This document shows positions 58,953-64,000 of a stretch of 64,000 bases of DNA, in pieces. The position numbers and the translations under genes are program-made. Below the pieces are notes generated by a model. It saw only the letters and a program-made list of their open reading frames with translations, ran no database searches and was not told the origin of the DNA. The stretch spans positions 434,001 through 498,000 of the forward strand of contig OZ240207.1 of the NCBI GenBank assembly GCA_965197415.1. Direction: 5' to 3'. The first letter of the stretch is position 1, and the number at the start of each line of letters is the position of its first letter. This DNA comes from DAOUJI01 sp965197415. Lineage in GTDB: Bacteria; Chloroflexota; Dehalococcoidia; Lucifugimonadales; JAGWBF01.

Positions 58953-60326
58953 CTATGCGTACAGGTATTCCTGGTCGAGTTCCGCGGATTCGAACCGCAC
59001 CACGCGGTCGCGGAATAGGAGTTTCACGTTCCCAACAGGGCCGTGGCGGTGTTTCAATACGATGATTTCGGCGATGTTCTTCGGATAGGGGCGGTCGGGA
59101 GTCTTGGACAGCCACTCCTCCTCGGTCTGGTAGACATCCTCCCTGTAGATGAACATGACCACATCCGCGTCCTGTTCGATGGAACCGCTCTCCCTCAGGT
59201 CTGCCAGCTGGGGCCTGTGGGAGTGCCTGATTTCGACCGCCCGGCTGAGCTGGGATATGGCCAGCAGCGGAATATGGAGATCCCTGGCAATCCCCTTGAG
59301 GGAGCGGGTAATCTCGCTGAGCTCTTGCACCCGGTTCTCTCGGCCGGAGCCGCCGCCTTGGATGAGCTGCAGGTAGTCCACCACCAGCAGGTCAAGCCCC
59401 CGTTCCAGAAACAGGCGACGGGCCTTGCTTCGCATCTCGACGATTCCCTGTAGTGGCGAGTCGTCAACGTATATAGGAAGCTCCGACAGGGACCCTATGG
59501 AGTCGATGATCGCCCGCTCTTCAGCCTCGGTGTACAGGCCGAGTCTAAGCAGTTGGGCGCTTACGCCTGCCTCACTGGCCAACATGCGGAGGGCCAACTG
59601 CTCACGGCTCATCTCCAGGCTGTAAATCCCCACCGATGCGCCGGTCTTGGCGGCGTTGACGGCCATGTTTACGGCCAGGGCGCTCTTGCCCAGGCTGGGC
59701 CTCGCGGCAAGCACTACCATGTCGGAGCGGTGGAGTCCCCCCAGGAGCTCGTCCAGCGAATCGAACCCTGTCATTATGGGGGTCCCCGCTGTGGACAACG
59801 GCTCGGCAATGGCGGCCCGCTCTTCCATATACTGGTCCAGGACTTCCCGGATGGGCACGAAGTCCCGGGCTGGTTGGCCTGAGCGGACCCTGAACAAGAC
59901 CTGTTCAGCCTTGCCGAGTGTGTCGCCAACATCCTCGGTCCCGCCGTATCCAATGGCCGATATCTGGGCCGCGGCGTCTATCAGGTCCCGCATGGCAGAG
60001 GTGCGGCTGACGATCTGGCCGTAATACTCGATGTGGACCGACGTGGGGACGGTGGAGACGAGGTGGCTCAGGTATGCGCCGCCGCCGATTTCTTCCAGCC
60101 GTTCGTCCAGCGACAGTTGGTGAGCTACGGTGACCTGGTTGACGGCCTCCCCCCTCCGGAAGAGGTTGAGGGACGCCTCATAGCAGTAGCGGTTCTTCTC
60201 GCGGTAGAAGTCGGACGGCTTTAAGAAAGAGGCAACCTTCAGGATAGACTCCCCGTCTATTAGCAGGGACCCCACCACCGCCTCTTCCGCCTCAATATCG
60301 TGGGGGAGCAGCCTTTCGGCGTACAT
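58953..60326 (-). CDS. dnaB: replicative DNA helicase
   Basis: A 457-residue hexameric 5'-3' helicase. N-terminal helical domain (about 1-115: PHDIEAEEAVVGSLLID), linker, and RecA-like C-terminal domain with Walker A AARPSLGKSALAVNMA, Walker B LLVVDYLQLIQ, the H4 loop SELPIYVDDS and arginine-finger region. No intein. Length is standard. It begins 20 nt after rplI, an order seen in many bacteria, and is followed downstream by DnaD- and DnaC-like loader genes. Confidence 0.96.
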   Translation of the reverse strand: MYAERLLPHDIEAEEAVVGSLLIDGESILKVASFLKPSDFYREKNRYCYEASLNLFRRGEAVNQVTVAHQLSLDERLEEIGGGAYLSHLVSTVPTSVHIEYYGQIVSRTSAMRDLIDAAAQISAIGYGGTEDVGDTLGKAEQVLFRVRSGQPARDFVPIREVLDQYMEERAAIAEPLSTAGTPIMTGFDSLDELLGGLHRSDMVVLAARPSLGKSALAVNMAVNAAKTGASVGIYSLEMSREQLALRMLASEAGVSAQLLRLGLYTEAEERAIIDSIGSLSELPIYVDDSPLQGIVEMRSKARRLFLERGLDLLVVDYLQLIQGGGSGRENRVQELSEITRSLKGIARDLHIPLLAISQLSRAVEIRHSHRPQLADLRESGSIEQDADVVMFIYREDVYQTEEEWLSKTPDRPYPKNIAEIIVLKHRHGPVGNVKLLFRDRVVRFESAELDQEYLYA

Positions 60327-60346
60327 TTATTCCGTTCGTCAGCCTA

Positions 60347-60793
60347 TTAGAGAGGTTGTGCCACCACCTGGATGTTGGCCTGGATTCCGGGGGCCAGGTT
60401 GAGGACTACGTCGTATTCTCCGGGCTCTTTGATGGGTGAGACGGTTTCGACAATCTTTCGGTCGATTTCCCGCCCGATGCTTTCTGAAAGCTCGCTGGCG
60501 ATTTGGGTCTGCGTGATGGACCCGTAGAACTCCCCGGCGGGAGTCGCCCTGGCGGAAACGGACACGCTTGTGCCTTCCAGAAGAGAGGCCAATTCCTCCC
60601 ACTGTTTGGTTTCCCGGGCGCGCCGCTCATCTCCCGATTTCTTGATACGGTCGATGCGCTTCATGTGTTCCGCTGTCGCCACGGTGGCGATTTTCTTAGG
60701 TATCAAATAATTGCGGGCGTACCCGGCTTTCACGCTCTTGATCTCCCCGGCGTGTGCGACGTTGGGAACGTCTTCTAAGAAGATAACTCTCAC
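60347..60793 (-). CDS. rplI: 50S ribosomal protein L9
   Basis: A 148-residue ribosomal protein. The N-terminal rRNA-binding signature is VIFLEDVPNVAHAGEIKSVK followed by GYARNYLIPKKIA, then a long connecting helix (about 40-75) and the C-terminal domain (about 80-148). It is the first gene of the rplI-dnaB unit. Confidence 0.96.
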   Translation of the reverse strand: MRVIFLEDVPNVAHAGEIKSVKAGYARNYLIPKKIATVATAEHMKRIDRIKKSGDERRARETKQWEELASLLEGTSVSVSARATPAGEFYGSITQTQIASELSESIGREIDRKIVETVSPIKEPGEYDVVLNLAPGIQANIQVVAQPL

Positions 60794-60852
60794 GATTATG
60801 CTCCTGGTGCGATGACTACGATGTGCTGTCAGCCTTGAGGGGCGTCGGACAA

Positions 60853-60858
60853 ATTATA
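60853..60858 (-). promoter_or_regulatory. -10 element for rplI-dnaB
   Basis: Consensus TATAAT on the minus strand, 60 nt upstream of the rplI ATG. A -35-like TTCCCC at 17 nt spacing is weak. Confidence 0.35.
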
Positions 60859-60910
60859 CCGAATTATGGTCTGTAGGGGAAAGAGCTAGCGTCAGGATAA
60901 ACTGGTGCGG

Positions 60911-63106
60911 TCACAGTCTGTTCGTCCAGGCTTCCCGCAGCCTATCAACGTGGGAGTCTATCAGGCCGGGGAATATAAAGGCGCCGCCTGAGGACGTACG
61001 GCCCAGCACGGTCATGGGAACGTTCGATTCGCTTGCCAGCTTCTCCAGGGCAGGAAGGTCTGCGGGTTTCAGCGATACCACGATGCGCGACTGGGTCTCG
61101 CCGAAAAGCGCGGCGTCCCATCGGCCACGGGCTTTGGCAGTTCCTGTGAATCCGAGGCCGCCCGGGATGCAGCACTCTGCCAAAGCCACCGCCAGTCCCC
61201 CGTCGGAACAGTCATGGGCTGACCTGACGAGTTCAAGCGCTATCGCTTCCCTGCATAGCCGTTGCACCCTGCTTTCAAGCCCCAGGTTGATGTTCGGCCT
61301 TCCTGCCACCAGTCCGTGCACCGACTCAAGGTATTCGCTTCCGGCCAGGTGGGAGGCCCTGCCTCGGAAGTTTGATGCGCCCAGCAGAGCCACTACGTCC
61401 TCTGGTTCCTGGAAAGAAGAGACGCAGCGCTTGAAGATGTCTTCAAGTAGGCCGAGGGCGCCGACTATAGGCGTAGGGTATATGGGTTGGCCGCGGGTGT
61501 CGTTGTACAGGCTGACGTTGCCGCTCACGACTGGCGTATCCAGCATCCTGCACGCCGCAGCTATCCCTCTTACCGCCCATTCCAGCTGATAGTAAACCTC
61601 CGGGTTGTCCGGGGAGCCAAAATTGAGGCAGTCGGTTAAGGCGATGGGGGTCGCTCCTGTACATGAGACGTTCCGACAAGCCTCGGCGACGGCAATGGCC
61701 CCTCCCTTGTACGGGTCCAAGAAGCAATACCGCCCGTTTCCGTCAGTGGACAAGGCCAGTCCGATGGAAGTTCCCTTCACCCTCAGGAGCGCGGCGTCTC
61801 CGCCGGGGGCCAGCACTGTGTTCGTCTGAACCTGATTGTCGTATCGGCGGTAGACGTTCTCACGACTGCACACGTTGTGGGCGCTTAGGAGACCGACCAG
61901 GACCTCCTCCGGCGTATATTCGGGAAGGGGAACGGACCCCAGGGGATAGCGCAGCAGCCGCAAAGACTCGTCGGACCTGATGCCTTTGAGCCTGTACTTG
62001 GGAGCTTCCGTGAGAACGTCTATGGGAAGTTGGGCCGAAATTTCTCCGTCGTCGGTGATCAGTGCACGTCGAGAGGGGGCCGCCCGTCCTATATCAACGC
62101 AGGCGATGTCCCATTTGTCGAAAATCTGCTTGATGTGGTCCACGTGCTCCGGGCGGACTGCGAGCAGCATACGTTCCTGGGACTCGGACAGCATCACCTC
62201 ATAAGGGTTCATCCCCTCTTCACGCCTATGGACCTGTGAGAGGTCCAACTCTAAGCCGCCCTTGCTCTTGGAGGCTGACTCGATGGACGCGCTGGTCAAT
62301 CCTGCGGCCCCCAGGTCCTGCATCCCCTCGAGCATCCCCGATGCGGCAGCCTCAAGGCAGGCCTCGATGAGAACCTTCTCAAGGAACGGGTTTCCGACTT
62401 GCACGGTGGGCCGCATCTCCCGCTCGTCCTCGAACGCGCGAGAGGCCAGGCCAGAGGCGCCGTGAATGCCGTCCCGACCGGTGTCGGCCCCGACCAATAG
62501 GAGCACGTTTCCCGACTCGCCGGTGGTGGCGGATATGAGCTTGTCCTTCTCCACCAGACCTACACAGAGGGCGTTGACCAGCGGGTTGCCCGAGTATACG
62601 GAAGAAAAGTAGATTTCGCCCCCCACGTCAGGCACACCTATGCAGTTCCCGTACCAGGAGATTCCCTCGACGACTCCCTCGAACAGGTAACGGTTGCGCG
62701 GGTCGTCAAGGGGGCCGAATCGCAGCGTGTTCATCAGGGCAATGGGCCTGGCGCCCATAGCGAGTATGTCCCGGACTATCCCGCCCACCCCAGTCGCAGC
62801 TCCTTGAAGAGGCTCAACGGCCGAGGGATGGTTATGGGACTCGATTTTGAAGACGACGGCCAGACCGTTCCCTATGTCTACGGCTCCCGCGTTCTGCTCG
62901 CCCTGCTTGGTCAGAGTCCTGGGGCCAGTGGACGGGAGCAGTCTCAGTAACGGCCGGGAGTGCTTGTAGCCGCAATGCTCGCTCCAAAGGGCGCCGAACA
63001 TCCCCAATTCCAGCGAGTTGGGTTCTCGGTCCAGCTTGTCGACGATAAGCTGGTACTCAGCCTCGGTAAGGGCTATCTCGTCCAGCGTTTCTTTCGATAC
63101 AGGCAT
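60911..63106 (-). CDS. purL: phosphoribosylformylglycinamidine synthase subunit PurL
   Basis: A 731-residue small-type PurL. It uses ammonia from PurQ and ATP to make FGAM in purine synthesis. Motifs: FGALWSEHCGYKHSRPLL, IESHNHPSAVEPLQGAATGVGGI (formylglycinamide and Mg site), DVGGEIYFSSVYSGNP, then the second half with CGSPDNPEVY-like LNFGSPDNPEVYYQL and AHDCSDGGLAVALAE. The ATG at 63106 (MPVSKETLDE) fits family starts; a TTG at 63142 overlapping purQ is possible. This type of PurL needs PurS, whose gene is not seen between purQ and purL. Confidence 0.95.
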   Translation of the reverse strand: MPVSKETLDEIALTEAEYQLIVDKLDREPNSLELGMFGALWSEHCGYKHSRPLLRLLPSTGPRTLTKQGEQNAGAVDIGNGLAVVFKIESHNHPSAVEPLQGAATGVGGIVRDILAMGARPIALMNTLRFGPLDDPRNRYLFEGVVEGISWYGNCIGVPDVGGEIYFSSVYSGNPLVNALCVGLVEKDKLISATTGESGNVLLLVGADTGRDGIHGASGLASRAFEDEREMRPTVQVGNPFLEKVLIEACLEAAASGMLEGMQDLGAAGLTSASIESASKSKGGLELDLSQVHRREEGMNPYEVMLSESQERMLLAVRPEHVDHIKQIFDKWDIACVDIGRAAPSRRALITDDGEISAQLPIDVLTEAPKYRLKGIRSDESLRLLRYPLGSVPLPEYTPEEVLVGLLSAHNVCSRENVYRRYDNQVQTNTVLAPGGDAALLRVKGTSIGLALSTDGNGRYCFLDPYKGGAIAVAEACRNVSCTGATPIALTDCLNFGSPDNPEVYYQLEWAVRGIAAACRMLDTPVVSGNVSLYNDTRGQPIYPTPIVGALGLLEDIFKRCVSSFQEPEDVVALLGASNFRGRASHLAGSEYLESVHGLVAGRPNINLGLESRVQRLCREAIALELVRSAHDCSDGGLAVALAECCIPGGLGFTGTAKARGRWDAALFGETQSRIVVSLKPADLPALEKLASESNVPMTVLGRTSSGGAFIFPGLIDSHVDRLREAWTNRL

Positions 63107-63128
63107 GATTTCTGAGTGGAACGCCCCG

Positions 63129-63836
63129 TCAGCCCGCCGCAACCGGCTTTGGAGAGGCCAGCGCCTCGAATATGGCCCGGCCGTCGGTGCCCCCCATGAT
63201 TTCTTCGCAGCACCTCTCCGGGTGGGGCATCATCCCCAGCACGTTGCCTCCGGCGTTGACGATTCCCGCTATGTTGTTGGCGGAGCCGTTGGGGTTGGCG
63301 TCGGGAGAGGGGTCTCCTTCAGGAGTGCAGTAGCGGAACACCACCCTCCCGTCACTCTCAAGCTGTCTTAGGTCGTCCGGGTCGGCGTAATAGGCCCCTT
63401 CTCCGTGGGATATGGGAATACGCACGATCTGGCCTGATGTCAGAGCTTGCGAGAACGGGGTCTCCGTGTTTTCTACGCGGAGGTTGGTCCACTGGCACCG
63501 GTACTGGAGGTGATGGTTGCGGACCAACGCTCCTGGCAGCAGCCCCGATTCACAGAGAATTTGGAAGCCGTTGCATATTCCAATCACCGGCCCGCCATTG
63601 GCCGCGTAGGCGGCAACTTCGTTCATTATAGGGGAGAGCTTGGCCATTGCCCCTGGGCGCAGGTAATCCCCGTAGGAGAACCCGCCCGGAAGAATGAGAC
63701 AGTCGTAGACACCTTTCAGTGTAGGAGTGTCTCGATGCCAAAGGTAGTCGGCGGAATGGCCGAGAACGTCGACAACGGCGTAGTGACAGTCGGAGTCGCT
63801 CCAAGTGCCTGGGAAGACGACGATGCCGAAGCGCAT
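63129..63836 (-). CDS. purQ: phosphoribosylformylglycinamidine synthase subunit PurQ
   Basis: A 235-residue class I glutamine amidotransferase supplying NH3 to PurL. N-terminal GIVVFPGTWSDSDC, PGGFSYGDYLRPGAMA, nucleophile Cys in VIGICNGFQIL, and His-Glu in MMPHPERCCEEIMGG. All residues of the triad are present. GAGG-type site upstream (antisense of CCTCTAAA region is weak). It is coupled with purL downstream. Confidence 0.95.
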   Translation of the reverse strand: MRFGIVVFPGTWSDSDCHYAVVDVLGHSADYLWHRDTPTLKGVYDCLILPGGFSYGDYLRPGAMAKLSPIMNEVAAYAANGGPVIGICNGFQILCESGLLPGALVRNHHLQYRCQWTNLRVENTETPFSQALTSGQIVRIPISHGEGAYYADPDDLRQLESDGRVVFRYCTPEGDPSPDANPNGSANNIAGIVNAGGNVLGMMPHPERCCEEIMGGTDGRAIFEALASPKPVAAG

Positions 63837-63872
63837 TCTCCTCTTGGAGAACCCCCACCCCTCTAAACTAAG

Positions 63873-63893
63873 AGCCGGCCCCCCGGGCCGGCT
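63873..63893 (-). terminator. terminator hairpin after rpsU
   Basis: A perfect 9-bp stem, AGCCGGCCC/GGGCCGGCT with a 3-nt loop, directly after the rpsU stop and followed by TCTTAGTTTAG on the minus strand. The T content is modest. Confidence 0.55.
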
Positions 63894-63898
63894 ATGGG

Positions 63899-64000
63899 CT
63901 AGCTGTTGCGGCGGCTTTTACGCCGCTTGGCGGCTTCCTTCTTCTTCCGCCGTACACTGGGCGGCTCGAAGTGCTGCCTGCGCCTTATCTCTGAGAGGAT
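63899..64000 (-). CDS. rpsU: 30S ribosomal protein S21 (3' end only)
   Basis: The last 33 codons and stop of a small, highly basic protein ending EIRRRQHFEPPSVRRKKKEA...RRKSRRNS, which matches the C-terminus of S21. The start lies beyond the window. S21 joins the small subunit late and aids initiation. A terminator follows, so purQ probably has its own promoter, located in 63837-63872. Confidence 0.85.
   Translation of the reverse strand: MLSEIRRRQHFEPPSVRRKKKEAAKRRKSRRNS

Overview
The window is one continuous bacterial chromosome segment, GC-rich with frequent GTG/TTG starts and strong GGAGG-type ribosome sites. The gene content points to Chloroflexota, most likely a Dehalococcoidia/SAR202-like lineage. 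The indications are an adjacent pair of DUF2298 (YYY-motif) and TIGR03663-type membrane proteins, two luciferase-like flavin monooxygenases, several ACMSD/amidohydrolase-type metal hydrolases, a DnaD-DnaC-DnaB-L9 cluster and a single-b F1Fo operon. This placement is inference from gene families; no phylogeny was computed.

Layout. 1-8.3 kb: MFS transporter (cut by the window edge), tRNA-Gln, orphan HicB-like and HigA-like proteins, hydrolase, flavin monooxygenase, cupin, cation/Ca exchanger, P-II, VOC protein, tRNA-Gly, SWIM protein. 8.4-11.5 kb: alaS-ruvX. 11.6-15.2 kb: a small accessory island with a large P-loop ATPase that carries TIR/deoxyribosyltransferase-like domains, plus a frameshifted remnant of a mobile-element-type protein. 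15.4-26.4 kb: ferredoxin, hydrolase, M20 peptidase, TlpA-like lipoprotein, rnc-ftsY, the two large membrane proteins, and a bifunctional-nuclease-family protein. 26.4-34.4 kb: the complete ATP synthase operon (atpZ-like, B, a 32-codon unannotated ORF, E, F, H, A, G, D, C), convergent with rex. 34.6-40.6 kb: cca and catabolic dehydrogenases, amidohydrolase and epimerase. 40.7-45.3 kb: a patchwork region holding an RCC1-like remnant, a 2TM/SinR-like two-gene cassette between imperfect direct repeats, SDR, second flavin monooxygenase, amidohydrolase, and a broken copy of the epimerase 3' end. 45.3-53.6 kb: retropepsin-like pair, OGG-type glycosylase, DnaQ-DinG helicase, PHP protein, DUF503 and MrfA-type helicase. 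53.7-56.6 kb: HicB-like ORF, an apparent selenoprotein of the SelW/Rdx family, ABC exporter, HIT protein. 56.6-64 kb: helicase loader with two AAA+ domains, DnaD-like protein, dnaB, rplI, purL, purQ and the 3' end of rpsU.

How the genes work together. Housekeeping blocks are compact and translationally coupled: alaS/ruvX, dinG/ogg, the ABC pair, and the replication-loading genes. The accessory content sits at junctions marked by dispersed inverted repeats of the TCATTC...GAATCTAAA and TTCCGGC...GCCGGAA types, one of which has been captured in frame inside cca.

Most notable observations: (1) an in-frame UGA at the CxxU position of a SelW-like ORF, followed by a hairpin of bacterial SECIS geometry; (2) the accessory ATPase with two nucleotide-hydrolase-like domains, a candidate defence protein; (3) the 2TM + SinR/Cas2-like cassette; (4) a conserved-looking 32-residue membrane microprotein inside the ATP synthase operon; (5) a DnaC-like loader with two tandem AAA+ modules.
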